A stretch of DNA of 64,000 nt from Lineus longissimus (taxonomy: Eukaryota; Nemertea; Pilidiophora; Heteronemertea; Lineidae): assembly GCF_910592395.1 (NCBI RefSeq), contig NC_088324.1:13046953-13110952 (forward strand). Direction: 5' to 3'. How positions within the stretch are numbered: position 1 is the stretch's first letter; every line of letters starts with the position of its first letter. The position numbers were made by a program, and so were the translations under genes. Positions 1-14,319 of the stretch are shown in pieces. The notes beneath the pieces are model-generated. The model was not told where the DNA came from and did no database searches. It saw nothing but the letters and a program-made list of their open reading frames with translations.

Positions 1-3000
1 TAAAGCCAAAACTTTTTGGCAGCTGATGATGTTTCTTCATTTTCTTTGACTTTTTTCAAAAGTTCAAAATTCTGACTCTAAAAGAGAATGGTTTGGTCTT
101 TAAGTAAAGATACACAAGTCAACACAGTGCACTATCATTGAACATCTTCTACAAACTGTTGCATTCTGCCACTTGTAGAATCAATGCCTCACCAACTCAA
201 AAGAAATCCTTTGAAAGAGTAATATTTTATTGTGTCCCATTCTTTTAGATTAATGAGGGCAAATTCTCAATGATGGAGTTTTACATCGCCCCCGGGACGA
301 GCTGGGATGTGTCACATTTGCTAAGATTCCATTACTGAACGTGATTGGATGAGAAAAATAGCGCAATTTGCTGAACGGAAATGCGAGAAGGGGATTAAGT
401 GAAAGTGGGACAGTTTTTAATCAATCAGCTTCTTCTGTTTTATGGTGCTTTTATTTTTTCTATCCTTTTTAACCTTTTTCTGCATAAGTGCCATTGCCAT
501 TGTCTGACAATATTATTGCAGTTTTCGTCAAGAGTTCTGTTGAAAGAATATTGTCTGTAATGCTTTGATATTTGAAGCCGACAAGTCAACTAAAATTTAG
601 ATATCCCCAATGAGGCAGTAAAACCAAGTTTCGATGATTTCGTCATTCGTTCTCGGTTGGTGACAGCCAGACAGCAGATGAAGGCAAGATATATCCGATC
701 CAAAAGGCTCGATCCACTCTATTCATCAAAGCAATACATCACACTGTGATTCGATCTGTCTGGGCCAGACCGAAAACAAAGTCAGATGTCATTGGACTGA
801 TTCTCTATAGATTTAATGGATATGCCAATATTTGGTAATGTGATACAATTATGGCCCATGTACAATGACAGCCCCTTACACTGTAGAAAACAGTAGGCAG
901 TAAACATTTTACAGACAGGCTATAATTGTACCGGGCTACAATTGTACCATCTTACCTTACCAGCATTCCACGCTACATAATTATCATGCAACAGTAAGTT
1001 CTTTATTATTTTCACTGGGTTAATTGAGAGTAATTCAACAATAGAAACAACACAAACTTCGAGGGTACATCAAAGCAAAAATTTTCTGAAATTAAATAAC
1101 AATGGTATAATATTTGCCTATTGTTTTTGTTGTAGGCACTGACCAGACAGATTGGAGACAAGATAAGGTCACCACTGCTCTATTGTGTTTACTATGGCAA
1201 TACATCATTTTATAACAAAGGGAAACAATAAAGTAGAGTCAAAACTCGATTGGCAGTCTGATGTCTGATTACCAATTTGATACAGACTTATGGCCAACAC
1301 CAGGCATATCATCCATCATGAAAAAAGGGTTATCAGAGCACAGTTTATTGTTTTTAAATTGCAAACTATTAATAGTTTGTTTCATTTCAGGTCAAGTTCA
1401 AGTCAACGAGGCTAATACAGAGGCAGATTTAGTGTGTAAAAAGCTGAAGTGCACCCTATACCTATATTTTTCAACGCCAAAGTTCAAAACTTTGAAAACA
1501 ACTTGAAATGACCTCGAAATCCAAATCTGCAGCATTTGGCCCGGCTTGAGGGTTAGATCCTGTGGTAAGAGGTGACTAATCCAACCCTCAATAGTGCACT
1601 GCCCAAACAAGGACACTATCCCTAAATTTGCAAGTCTACCAACTGTGTAATTCATCATTTTAGTATTCCACGCACACTGTTTACATTAGAATCACATTGT
1701 CGTATCTAGCGGCGTTTGTCCAAGGTAGTTATCGATTCCAATGTAGCCATCTTGATTTATTCAATTGGACGTTGCAATGATTGCGTTCCCAGTGGGGCGC
1801 AGTGATCAGGAATCAGGACCGGAATCCAAACTTAGATTACGGCCCGGTGTCATTCCCAGGAGGACTATAGATATGTTATCGTATCCCAGAGGTTGAGGGT
1901 GTAGAGATACTTTTGCCCTGGTTCTAGTCTAAGACAACCAAGAATGTCACTACCCAGCCCCCTACAAAAATTTATCGCCCGCAAATCATTATTCAGATTA
2001 TTCATGTAACAACTATTCCTCCTGTGTGTTGTTTGACATACCCTTTTCCTTAACGAATAGTTTTTTTACAACAAACCTCATCTCCAACATGATGGCTGTT
2101 GACACTGAGAGAAGTACCTTCCAGAAAAAGACACACATTTACACCCAATTTGAGACAACGACCCGAACATTCCAGAGATACCAATCTCAACTTCGGTTCT
2201 CAAACACAATCCGTTTAACAGTGCCGACTACCGAAATTGCTTTATTTCACCAAATCTCTCCGGCAATGGAGTACGATCGAGTCATAAGGACCAATTCATA
2301 CACAATTCATACACTCTCCCAAAGCTTCTTTTCAAGTTCCAACCTCGGGAATAAAGTCATTATTATCGGTTCTGGTGATCTGTCTCTCTGCTGGTATCAA
2401 TCATGGCGAGAATTCTACGAGTCTCTCTTGGTGGTTCATCCCAATTAGAGGAACCATTCCCTATTCTGTCTCTATTTAAAATTTCATTAGGAGAAGATCA
2501 ATGTTGTTGAACAGCATAGAGTACAAGGTCTAAGTTTACATCTTGACCATGTTTACAGGGAATAGCTACCCCTACAACCTTTTTCTCATAATCTCTTAAA
2601 CATTTTGGGCAGAATTCTTCCATTCGAGGGATGATTACAAAGTAATACAGTCAGAAAAACTGGTCGAGTCATAACCATGCAACCTTCTCATAAGGAGTCA
2701 ATATGGCACACTATTGATAGCAACCTTGGATGCACTAATTTCATTAAACATCTGCCCCCATATCAAATCGTGACATCTATTTTACTAAATTAACTGAAAA
2801 GTCAAGAAAGCACTCGGGAATCATGCATAAACCTAAATGCACAGTTACGGCTCCTGCTGTATTTTTTGATGTGCAGATGTTAAAAATTGAACAAATATCT
2901 AGCACTCTCACTTAATGAAAAGCTTCACATCCAATTTATCAAGACCACTTTGGAGTTCATTTCAAAATAGGTTTGCCAGATGTAGCTGTGCATCTTCTGC

Positions 3001-6000
3001 AGACCACAATACATTGAATATTCAGCTGCTACCCTCCAACTAGAGTTGAAGTAGATTTTCGGCTCCTCCTATGTTGGATGTGATTTCAGTTTGGGTAATC
3101 TGTGAAGCGCTGTGGTGTACTGTGGTAAAGATTTGTCCTACAGGGCCTACAGATTGAGCTCTGGAGCACTGAAATGACGACAGCCAGTTGAGAGTGCCTC
3201 TGTGGGGACCTATAATAGTGACAGTAATTGTGAAGTTCCTTGCTACAGACCCAGGTTAGTGCAAGCAAGGAATGCAATGTCACCTTAGAGACCAGTGTGT
3301 CAAGATACAGCACTGCAGGGTGCACAGGCAGCACAGGCTCTAGCACAATGCAACTTCCGACACCAGTCACAACCTCACAGCAGATTATTGCCAAAATCTC
3401 CCGAGGACCATTCGCTTCTTGACCTGAGGAGACTCGTCTTCGTCTTCAGACTCAGCCAGTCCTGACAACCATAAGACCACACCTTAGGATAACATGCTTG
3501 TTAGTCACTCATTGATCTCCTCAATCGGACACTAATAAAATCAGCTGCCATTCACTCATTTTCACTGATTATATACACATCCATCTTGATTTAACTCATC
3601 AAGACCTGACAGGCATGGCCAAGTGGAGACAAATTGAAAATGATTGTGTTCTGTCTGGCTTCACTCAGAAGATGCTAGATCCTTTGGTGCCTCCATGTAC
3701 TCAGTGAATCATCCTATGATGTTCACAGGCATTTGATGACACTGATGTAATTCCTGTATCTTTGCTCTACATGTATGAAGACAATCGAATGGCTGCCTGT
3801 GAAAAATGCATGAAAGCTTGGAAAATCTGAATTTCTCATCTGAGCTACTGGAAACAAAATGTGTGCAGAAGTCAAAAGATAACAAACATCTTGTTTACTT
3901 TTTGTCGTTATCTTTCCAACTACTTGGTTCCTTTTCATTTACATTTGAAACCCATTCCAATCCAAAGTAAAGAAACCTTATAGATAACGCTGCATCAGCG
4001 AACCTGATTTCCTTTCCATCAAATGCCGCATGCACTCAAACAACACAATCTTGTAATATTTGCATCTATTCGCCAAATCAAAGAGTGAAATATCGATATC
4101 TGATTCTTGTTCTTTACTGTAAATGTCAGTGGAGGAAATGAATATATTTTTATTACCAAGGTTGGAGCTGGGGTATTATCAGATGGAACCTTTGTTAAAA
4201 ATATTCCTTGAGCCTTATTATTTTTGCAGTGATGAGCCATGCCTCTTCATCTTAAGCAATTGTTTAGATGCACAGACCAGTGGTAAGATGCAACACCATG
4301 AGGATTGAGTGCTATCTGAACTATAAAGCATGAGAGGTTATGCTGCAGCAATCTTCAATTGTTATTACATGTGACAAAAGTCTCGTGTATGAGGAGATTG
4401 CTGCAGGTGCCCGCAATAAGAATAAGGTCTGAATTGTGAGTGTGATCTATATCAATATCAAGAATAAAACCAGTTTTATAACAGCAGACAAGCATTCTTT
4501 ATGTCGCTCACAGCAGCAACAATTATCGCAGGATGCAGCAATACAAAATTTCCCATTTGCGGGGAGCTTTGTCTTGAAGATCTCTGATTAGACGCTGAAA
4601 GGCTACGGTCATCCATCTTCTGTTATTATCACCTCATGAGCCTTGTAACTGACACAACATCTGATACAACAGATTAAACCTCCAAACAGCCAAACGCAAC
4701 CAGGTCTGATGCGTTTTTAGTGTCACCAAATAATACCCATCACGTTCTTGGTACCATTTGCGATCAACCCGTCTAAGTATCGACAACCATTTCCTCATTA
4801 AAAGCATCGATATTGCCAGCAATGTTTTCCCGCCTCTAGCCATCACTAATGGAAGTGAGACATCATCAACATCATCAAGGCTGTGTTTTGCAGGATTGAC
4901 TTGAGGATTTAGTTTGATTTATGTTGATGCAGCACAAGAGATGGAATATTAGACAGTAGAAGGACCCAAGTGAACCAAAATTTCCCTTTGACAAGAAACT
5001 GATCAATGTCCTGGACAACCAACAGTGCGCATGTGTATCCAATAACCAGAAACGTAATGCCTAGACGACCAGCCCTTTTCAAGTTCATAATCATCATATG
5101 TCCACTGAAGCATATTATCACATCTTCCCCCTCACAATTCAACAAACAGTCGATTACTCGCCACATATTAGACTGATCTTGAGACCCCTGTGATGTTGTG
5201 AATCATACCACCCATGCCACGCTTGATTCTGCACGCAAGGACCGCTCGCCTCGGCTTTTCAATATCTTGTTTGATATACCGGAGCTGGTGATCTTTATTG
5301 GATATATGTGAGATTGCCATTTAGGTCTGATGCTTTGCGGTGAGGAGCCTGGATGAGGTGCTTTAATATGATAGGTCTTTCTTTGACTCCTTTCACTGTG
5401 GTGGTGATACAACCTTGAAGTTTTTTTGTGAAAGTCTTTACCATGTTTACTGAGATCTACTTAACTTGGCGTTATCTGCTTCAGTTAAACCCTTAGACTT
5501 AACACCAAGTTAACTTAAAGCCAGCCTTTGTGACAAAACTTGTTTTGAATAACTGGGCACTGCCACTGGGCTGGAAGTTTGATGGTCTAGAAAAGGCAAT
5601 ATTGCGGTACTGGGGGACCCCTTGGGTCATGCCTTGAACAAAGGTGACCTGTGCCCTATTGTAGAAACTAGTCAAAGGTATGAAAATTATAGCAATTAAT
5701 GAACAAGCTTCAAAAGCATACCTTCCTATCGTAGTGAACAATAGCCGTCGAATAACATAAAAAAGAAATGGAAGAATAATTGCATTAAATTGATAGGCCT
5801 AGAGGCAATTAAAGTAACTAATTCAAAAGACTTTTTATTCTCTCATAGAACTGTGTCAAACCCTTTCGTGGTAGTGCTTGATTTTGAGTGTGTCTTCTTC
5901 CTACCATTCAAATCTTGAATATAACATGAGGAGTGCTCTCTGGTCATCTGAATGACCTCCTGCTTTCCTTAATTTGGCATATTTTCCTGTGACTTCATTG

Positions 6001-7650
6001 CGTTTGTGTTAAACAAAGGTTTTTTGAGCCAAAAATCAGTCTTTTTTGCTAATCATGAAACTAACTTGATGTCTGATGTCATCTGAAGATGAAATCATCC
6101 ACCAGATGTCATTCAAACATGACATCATCCACCAAACATTTATCAGGAAAGTTGTAGCAGTACAGCTTTTGGTCTGGGGTCATCCGATTGAAAAAATCCT
6201 CGCCATGGCCATGACGCTGAAGGACTTTGTCTACATCAGATGGATCAAATTAAGAAATTTGTGGCATCATTCCTTCAGCAGGGCATTGCTTCTGTATCTT
6301 CTGCTTTCAGATCACGATGGGTTAATAAAGAATTTAACAGTATGCCACTATAAATCACATCTCATTCATGCCTGGGTAGAGGGGTTGGAGAATGTCACAC
6401 GCCTAATTTCTCCGCCACTATGATTAAATGTGACAGAAACCAATTTATAGGAGAGTAATGGGTCAGCAATTGTTTCTGATACATCGTAGAAGAACCTCTT
6501 TATAAAGGTCACCAGTACGACAACTGCTGCATTAAACGGTGTGTATTTGGTGTGATTGAGAGGCCTTTATGCTACTTTCCCGAGAAAATAGTCGACAAAG
6601 TGGACACTTCAGCAGCGACTTTTGGTCACATGAATAATGATATGTTCGGTAAAACTCACAACCACAATAGACCATATGGAAGATACACGCTTCATAAATT
6701 TTCAAACTGCAATTGCGCTCAAAAAATGCTTACAAATTGCGACCACTTACGTTTGACAGAGATGAGAATGAGAATGAATTTCAAAATTACAATTTACAAT
6801 GAATGTGTGATACATACTTCATCTTTTGATAGTAAATTACTTCAACTTGTCATATGTTTCATATTGTGGCATATGATGAAATGTGCTTTTGTATCATTGA
6901 TTGCTGTACACTCAAATACATGCCGGATGCTCATGATAATGTGAGGAATGGGAGTATACAGTGGAGGTTAAATTCCTGAATATTTTCACTGCTGAAAACT
7001 TACTGCAAGCTGCTCTCAAAAACCAAGGCTACATATTTAGGATAACACACTCTCTGAGGGCTTGTACAGAGCTTAATCGTCTTAGAAAATCTTCCACTCG
7101 TCAAGAACCTTTTCCTTTTCCATCACAACACAACTAGAGCTATGTTTGATGTCACCATTCTTAATGCGTCACATTACTGTTCTATCAGTAGTTGAAGATA
7201 CCATACCACCCCCCCAAATCAATCCCTACATAAATTCAATTGCGATACGCAAAGAGCTTGGATAGAGCATGATGTACATGACTACATCTCATAAATTCAA
7301 TTTGACAGGCAAAAGATATGGTGCTGGTGTCGTCCCTTCTCTCTCAGCATAACCACCTTTGGCGATACTGATCATTACAATTTCTCATCTTTGATGATGC
7401 AACCCTTGAAGCTGAAGGTAACTAATTGTCAAGCTTGTAGTCATTGGATGCAAGATTCTGCTTCTGGTGCAAGATGGCCAGGCCATGTGTGTTTGGCACA
7501 TGGTTTCATGTCCCCATTCTGCTGATAACTCACCGAAGATATTGTTAGGAGGGCGTCCTTTAGGCTTTATACAGAGGTTCCGTACAATTATAATGTCGAC
7601 CGACCGAACAAGCAGGAATCCATTATGGGCTGAAGCCTGAACAGGCAGTG
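1..7650. other. Gene-free stretch, no feature recognised
   Basis: No open frame here resembles a known protein, and none shows good exon borders plus conserved-looking content. The longest open frame (2,026-2,448, plus strand) is low in informative residues and I regard it as chance. The stretch is AT-rich with scattered homeobox-like ATTA motifs. It may be intronic or intergenic, possibly part of the very long first intron of the sulfotransferase whose first exon is at 31,990-32,128. Confidence 0.6.
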
Positions 7651-7654
7651 CCAA

Positions 7655-8560
7655 CATCCGGTCACACACAAGCTTTGACCGGTCACACACAAGCTTTCAT
7701 ATAAAATCGAAGCCAAGCATCCGCCATTCAGTCAACATAAGTTTCCATTATCAAAAACCAATATCAATGGTATTGGAATGTCCATTAGCAGTCTCGCACG
7801 GTCGGATAATCCTGGAAGAGTGGCTTCCTCTCTTGGCCTTCGCCCGGGGCAACTACGAATTGTACCTTTATCATTTACAGGTATTATCAGTTGACATTAG
7901 AAAAGATATCCCCCTTTAACTTAACTTGTAATGATATGGTCCTTCAGAGCTGTACTAGAGTTTGTGGCCTGCTGAACAAAACAGGAAACCACTGGGGATG
8001 GGCAGAACTACAACATGCTGTGGTAACATCCGATCACACACACCCTTTGATGGAAAATCAAAGCCCAGCATCGTGGTTTAGTCAACATAAGTTTCCATTT
8101 TCAAAAATCAATGTCAATGTTGTATTCGAACATCCATTAGCACTTTCGCTGTGTTGGATACTCATGGAAGAAAGGCTTCCTCTCTTGTCCTTTGCGTGGG
8201 CAGTTATAGAATGTAAGCATGCGATCAACAAGTAATCATTTGGCATTAGACACATCCCATTTTCAGTTAAACTTCCATATAATCTTAAAGTTGTGTCCAA
8301 AGTTGTCACCCTACATTACTGCAACATCCCGTCACACACAACCTTTAATGAAAAATCAAAGCCCAGCATCCGAGGTTCAGTCGACATCAGTTTCCATTTT
8401 CAAAAATCAATGTCAATAGTGAACTGAAATGTCCATTAGCAGTCACACTCTGTCGGATATGCTAAGAGAGTAACTTCCTCTTAGCCTTTGCTCAAAGCAA
8501 TTATGAAATGTTACTTTATGATTTACAAGTATAATCATTTGATATAAGGAAAGTTGGTCA
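7655..8560. repeat. Three diverged tandem units of about 300-350 bp
   Basis: Three copies follow one another, each starting near a 'tcacacaca' block (about 7,681, 8,033 and 8,331). Each continues with a block like 'agtcaacataagtttcca', then 'tccattagca', 'ggat' and 'cttcctctt', in the same order. The first copy is preceded by an extra 22-bp direct duplication of the 'ggtcacacacaagctt' block. Open frames across the array are produced by the repeat and are not genes. Confidence 0.8.
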
Positions 8561-8779
8561 TATAGTTGTAACCTTTCGTTAACAGTTTTAGCATTTCAGC
8601 TAGTTTTAGCAGGGCAAGGCACCCTGTCTCTTTTCAAAATGCAAAGTAGAGAAACTCCACATAACTTGATTAATATTTTCAGTTTCTTGCCTGTCGCCCA
8701 AAGCCATTAAGACGTCACTTTGTCCATATTAACCATCCATCTCTACCCCCCAGGATCAATCAGCAACCCCTAGACACCC

Positions 8780-9190
8780 ATACATCATAGTGGCCGATAC
8801 GGAACACATCAGAATCGGGCTGGATACTGCAAGATAATGGGAATCTGTTCATGTGAATGTCTGGGCTAATGGTTCATCTTGTAAGACTTGTTGAGAAATG
8901 AGAGGTTAAGCAAGGTTTCTTTCTGTGTTTTCGTGGCTGAACAGGCAATCTATTTCAGAAACCACCTGATTGAGTTGGTCTGATATGGAACATATCAGAA
9001 TCAGATTCGGCCTAAATAAAGTAAGATATGCATCTCAGGTAGACCAGTTGCAAAATAAGTTCTTTCCTAAGGTATGTTTCTGACTTTTCAGGGCTGAACA
9101 GGAGATCTAATTGAGGAACCAACTGATTTGGGAGGTCTGATATGGAACCCATCAGAATCGAGCTGGACACCTCGGACAATAAACACGGCC
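8780..9190. repeat. Three diverged tandem units of about 160-185 bp
   Basis: The phrase 'gatatggaacatatcagaat' or a close variant recurs at about 8,797, 8,980 and 9,138. It is each time followed by a related 'tcgggctgga'-like block, and in the later units preceded by 'ctgaacaggcaatct' or 'ctgaacaggagatct'. Spacing is about 183 and 158 bp. This is an old tandem duplication with no coding content. Confidence 0.75.
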
Positions 9191-9199
9191 AAAAACAGT

Positions 9200-12100
9200 C
9201 ATTGCCTTAAAATCCTCCATCCTGTTCCAGCTTTGTTTGGTCCGTCACAGTCAATGATAACTCCATGTGTAGTCATGGTATTACAATACACTGCATGGTC
9301 ATGCTCTCCTCATCTAAGTATTCACTCGATCACGTATCCTGGAGGTCCGATGAAAGACCATCCGGCAAACCACGCCTCGTCTGTGATCTGACTTCTCTCC
9401 TTTGTAGTGTATACTATGATTCATATCAGTTTCGAGCCAAAACGTATTAGATTATTTATAAATGTTTTGTGTTGCGTGTTTTACTATTCATGGCGTCCCC
9501 GCCTACTTTGACTCGAATCATGACTGCATGTCAATGGAATCACTGATTAATTGAAGACATGTTATCAAAACCTATAATTTAGGTGTATCTTTGCTGATTT
9601 GTCATGAAAATTTAAACTATTTGGAATCATGCATTGACTGCTTTCATGTGTTGTAACTACTTACATGTACTGTATGTCCATAATTTTTGTATCATATCAC
9701 GACACTGTTGGTGATTCATGGCCGGGTCTCAAGAATGGTCCGGCAACTCAAATTCAATTATTTTCCTAGGTGTTGCTGATGTACCCTGCTAATAACTTCC
9801 TCAATTTGACAGTTATTGGAGCAAAACAGTTGTCAGTGAAGTAGAATTTTACAAGCCACTTTTGTATTGGAGCTTAGTCTGCTCCAACTTGTTGCATCTC
9901 CATGTTTGTCATAACTGATTATTCTAAGCCAGAACATATCTTAGCTGTACTATGGTGCAGAGCACCAGCTCTCCATTAGGGGGAGTGATACTCCTCAATG
10001 CTGAGTGCAAGGGAAACTAGGATGACCTGATGAGTCATTTGCGGCTCAGCTAGAAGCCAAGCAAACTTTAACATGTCATAGAACAAGTAAGAATAGAGCC
10101 CATTAAAGAGCGACATTGAACATGTAAAACCTTGAATTTCTCACTCCCTGCCTCACAATTCACATACATCGAGAATGCCCCAGTAACAGACACTACAATG
10201 ATCACATCCCTTTGTCCATGAATTGACTGAACCTCTGTAACCAGTAGGACATATCTCTAATTGTAGTATTGGCAACACAGCGCCAGGGTGCCTGAAATGT
10301 ATGAAATGAAGAGAATTGGAAAATACTATCTTCACTTGTGGCTCGATTTCTATGACTAAGTGTGAGCCACTTGAAAGTACATGTATCAATCAATTTTTAA
10401 TGACGCTTGTATATGATGTGTACTACAACATGTTGAACGTAGGAACCAAACATTTGTCTATGCTTTGGTGTAGTTTGTCTTCTGTTTGGATCAGGCATTA
10501 TGCTGTATCTGAGACCAGCATGAAATACCGTCAAACAGTTTTTCTTTCTCTTCAGTTACTTTTTTATGTGCTTAATTCAATCCAACCCAGAGTTGTTCTG
10601 AAGACAATATCAAAGACACATAGTCCGCAACATGTAAGCCCAATCAAAGGCAGGTGGTGTCACAAGAAGCACCCGCTGAGTTGGGCGGTCCGTCCATCGC
10701 ACCTAATATGAACAATTATAGGGCTGTCTCTCTCCCATTTGAAACCAGGATAAAAGGATATCTGCCCAACCTCTCACAGAATTCCGATCAGATTTCATAA
10801 ATGACAAAAGCAAGGTTCTTGTTCGATATTTTTGAAAATTCATTTCATTGAAACTTGGTCCCAATCTTCTGCACTCATTGCACAATCAATGTATGAATTT
10901 GTTCAAGTTAACTAGGGTGAAATGAACAACCTAGTTTTTTCAATCTCACTTTGGAGCAATTATACACACATTCTGACAGAAAACTTCCCATGTTGTCAAA
11001 TTGGTTAAAATGGATTCAAGAAGGAGTGTGGAATATCAGATGCCAGCCTGTCCTCATTCGAGTTGAACAGCTCAGGGAAAAAAGGATTATAATTGTGACT
11101 ATGTTCAATTCCACTGCGCTCAAAACGAACAAAGCCCCGTAAACTGACCTCATCATCTCATATGTGTACTACATAATGGGATACTGGGAATTGTTGGAGA
11201 AAATGAAAAGGTCTTTCATTCGATGTGATCATGAATGCAGAAGTAGGTCAAGAATTTCTCCAGTGAAAGTTTGGACAGTTGGCGATTGAAAACATGATAA
11301 AGATTACAACTTTTTCTTCCTAAGAATTTTCCTCTTGATATGACATTGCACACATCCACACTGATGCGGTGAGCCTGATTCATTTATCTGGTTTGAAACG
11401 ATTGGATGTCGAAAGATGCATAAAAAACAACCTCCGCTGGTGACTTTCAAACACAAAATCTGTTTAAAAGGTTAAGGGTATATTAAATCAAATTTCGGTT
11501 TTAAAGCACGACTTTACCTCATCGTTTATTGGCCAGAATCTGCCGGTCTAATCAAAATACACATAAATTTGAGGATATTTGGTTGATATCAACGAGGCCA
11601 CTAATCAGGAAGTCTCCATAAAGCCCCCTCCATCCTGCAATCATAATACTCAAATTTCCGCAAGCAATGATTCCGATTGATGGACAATTTGGAGCAATCG
11701 ATCACCATGATTTGCCAAAGCGACGATATCATGCCTTCATAATCTCCACCAATCGAATCAAAGTGGGTCCGCCATCGTAATAATCGGCTAATGAAGATGA
11801 TGATACTCCAAATTACCTTCGTGGAGATTTCTGGCAACGTCATCCATGCGTGACATTGCGATGAGAGCACTTCATTTGGTGGGACGTCCCCGGTGTTTAT
11901 CCCATGATCGATCTGATTAAAGAACTCTGTATCTATCAAAATTGATCATTCCACAATATCAGGATTTTTGGCCTCTTCAGTTACTGATAGGGCTTAGAAG
12001 AACACTGGTGTGAAATGTTTCGTCTGTTAGATGAAAGTGCCTGTATCGTCATGGTGCGGATCCCACTCCTACTTTGATGCAACAACCTCCTCAATAGCCT

Positions 12101-12750
12101 GGCACTCAGAACAGGTCAAAATAGCAAATGCTGAAGAAGACATTCTGATCTTCCCACTGCACAGCACCATGGCTACAACAGAGCATGAAGCCTTCATCGC
12201 CAAGGGATATGGAGAATTTCACTGCATCAAAAATCTCAGTCAATTTGACAAATTAAGTGTTCAGGAGTCAGATTGCTCATTTCTTTAACATTAGTGTGAA
12301 TGACACTTTAGAGAATTAGGGAAGAAATGTGATGATTTAAAAATCGTCTAATGCTGCAGCAAATTGCATCGAGTGGAACATTGCAAAAAGTACTTAAAAT
12401 GCTGTTGACATCTATTGAGGAAAGTTACAAGTTTAAAAAGGCAACAGAATAGATGAGGATGTCAACTGATATTTCAACTGCTTCTTCTCTAGCCGATTAG
12501 AAATGTTTTAGATTTTAAGCAATGTTCCTTATGAATAGATCTGTATTAAGTGCAGACAATCATATTGCCTGTGATATTGCCTGTGACATTTACAGACTAC
12601 TCATAGACGAATCTCTTACCCGATAAATCATATCACGCATCAATATTTCATGATAGTTGACATGACACAACATGGGAGAGCCATTGTTGCTATGGCCGTC
12701 AACTGTAAACATCAAGTCAAAGCTTCAAAGGCCATCACTTTTTGACCTGG
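9200..12750. other. Gene-free stretch with a homeobox-site-rich segment
   Basis: I see no gene. The segment about 11,520-11,930 differs from its surroundings: it is dense in ATTA/TAAT cores, GATTGATGG-type and ATCGATCA-type sequences with little repeat content, as an old non-coding regulatory block might look. This is only a pattern impression. Confidence 0.4.
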
Positions 12751-12769
12751 AAAATATTTGCAGCGAACA

Positions 12770-13740
12770 GGCGGGAAAAACATATTCCTCTTCATACATC
12801 ATGGTGTCTGTGACTAGATGGGCTGGTAGATCCTTTGGGAATTCGTAATATCGATATGTAGGGCCCCCGGCTAGAGGTTCATTTTGATTGCAGCCTCGGG
12901 GAAACTTTGTACAGACTAACTTGGATATTGGAGCAAATGTCTCCAAACATGGAGGCATTTATTTTGGGTAAACCATGATGCCTATCCTGTCCTCTACCCA
13001 CACTGTATGATCAGCCATGCTGGGCACCATTCTTTTTAAATTGCTGTTCCTATTTAGGCACTTTCTTTGCACAACCAACAAGGCATCTTTTCTTCGACAA
13101 GAGAAAAGTCCTTCATCTTCGACGAACGCATCTTCATGTCTTATACAATGCTGGCTTAGCTCTCCTTTTAGAGTCTGCAATATTGATATGTACAGCCCCA
13201 AGCAAGAAGTTCCATTATGGGAGACAAACAACGCTGGATTAACTTTAGGTGGTTTGAAGATCAGGGAGGTTCAAAGATTGACAAGGAGGAGTACCTTCTC
13301 ATATCTGTCTTATAATTCTACAGGGGCCTATCTGGCTTCCAGTTTCTGTACAATCAAGTGGCCAGGAGTATCACTTCTCGTAGATGGGACACTGGTACAT
13401 CCAACCCCCAATGCAAACCCGTCTGAAAGTGTATGTAAGACCAGTATGGTCACTAAGTGGAATGTTGGGCTCTGAATTGTATTTATGAGGGTCTAAGGAG
13501 GAGTTATATTTCATGATACACAGGTTTAGTTATGTAATATCGAAGGCATTCCAGCAAAAAAAAAGGAATATGGACATCATCATTCCGGGACATGACAAAA
13601 ATCCCCACTCATGCACATATTAATGTCTATGCCTATAATGCACACAAGGCTGTTCCCTCCTTTGGGATTCCATATATCGATATGAATAACCTGAGGCAAG
13701 ACGGTCCATTATGAGGGCTGCCGGGAAACACAAGATTATT
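12770..13740. repeat. Three dispersed/tandem copies of a block with a 'tatcgatatg' core
   Basis: Related blocks occur near 12,832, 13,165 and 13,660. Each runs from 'cctttgggaattc' or a variant through 'aatatcgatatgta' to a 'gttccattatg'-like end. Spacing is about 330 and 495 bp. The plus-strand open frame at 13,017-13,475 and the minus-strand frames opposite it lie inside this repeat and are not supported as genes. Confidence 0.6.
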
Positions 13741-14319
13741 GTCCATGACAGCTAAAATATCATATAGAGTGTTGCAGGGGATTTTTATATCATATCTCAG
13801 ACCATGCTCAGACGCAGGTGTTCTTCATCTCAACTTCAACTCAACCGATAATGGCATGAAAGATGTGCAACGACCCTAACCTCACTTCTTGGGAGAGCAA
13901 TATTTCGAACAAATGAAGAGAATATTGAAGCTGAAATAGACTTGTTTATTCCCATTTGCCTTGAGTTTTGTGGTTAAAATGTGGTGGGAAGTCAAAAACC
14001 AAAACAATTAAATCTTTGATAGAAATGTTTTTCAGCAAGCTTCTGGGGTTAGCAGCCTGGTGTCCCCTGTGACAGCCTAGCAGTTTTCTGGTGCCCTCTG
14101 GTATAGCATTGTGCCCCAACAGGCTGCTTCTAGCGACTGAAAAACCTTGGATGTTTTTGTGAACATTTTTTACCTCACCAGTGCTCTATTGTTTGATACG
14201 ACTTTCACAAACAACAATTTAGCAGTCTGCAGTATGAGACTCACGTTCCTCACATGGCCAAGACAGGTCCAGTCATAGATAGGCAGGAGGATAACAATAC
14301 TCATTAGTCTGGTCCATTA

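Noticed and set aside
2026-2448. 140-codon plus-strand open frame
   Set aside because: No family-like motif, no splice signals of note, composition like translated AT-rich non-coding DNA, and a non-ATG opening codon.
12959-13475. Overlapping open frames on both strands (90 and 152 codons)
   Set aside because: They lie in a diverged repeat and neither shows domain features; frames on both strands over the same bases suggest chance.
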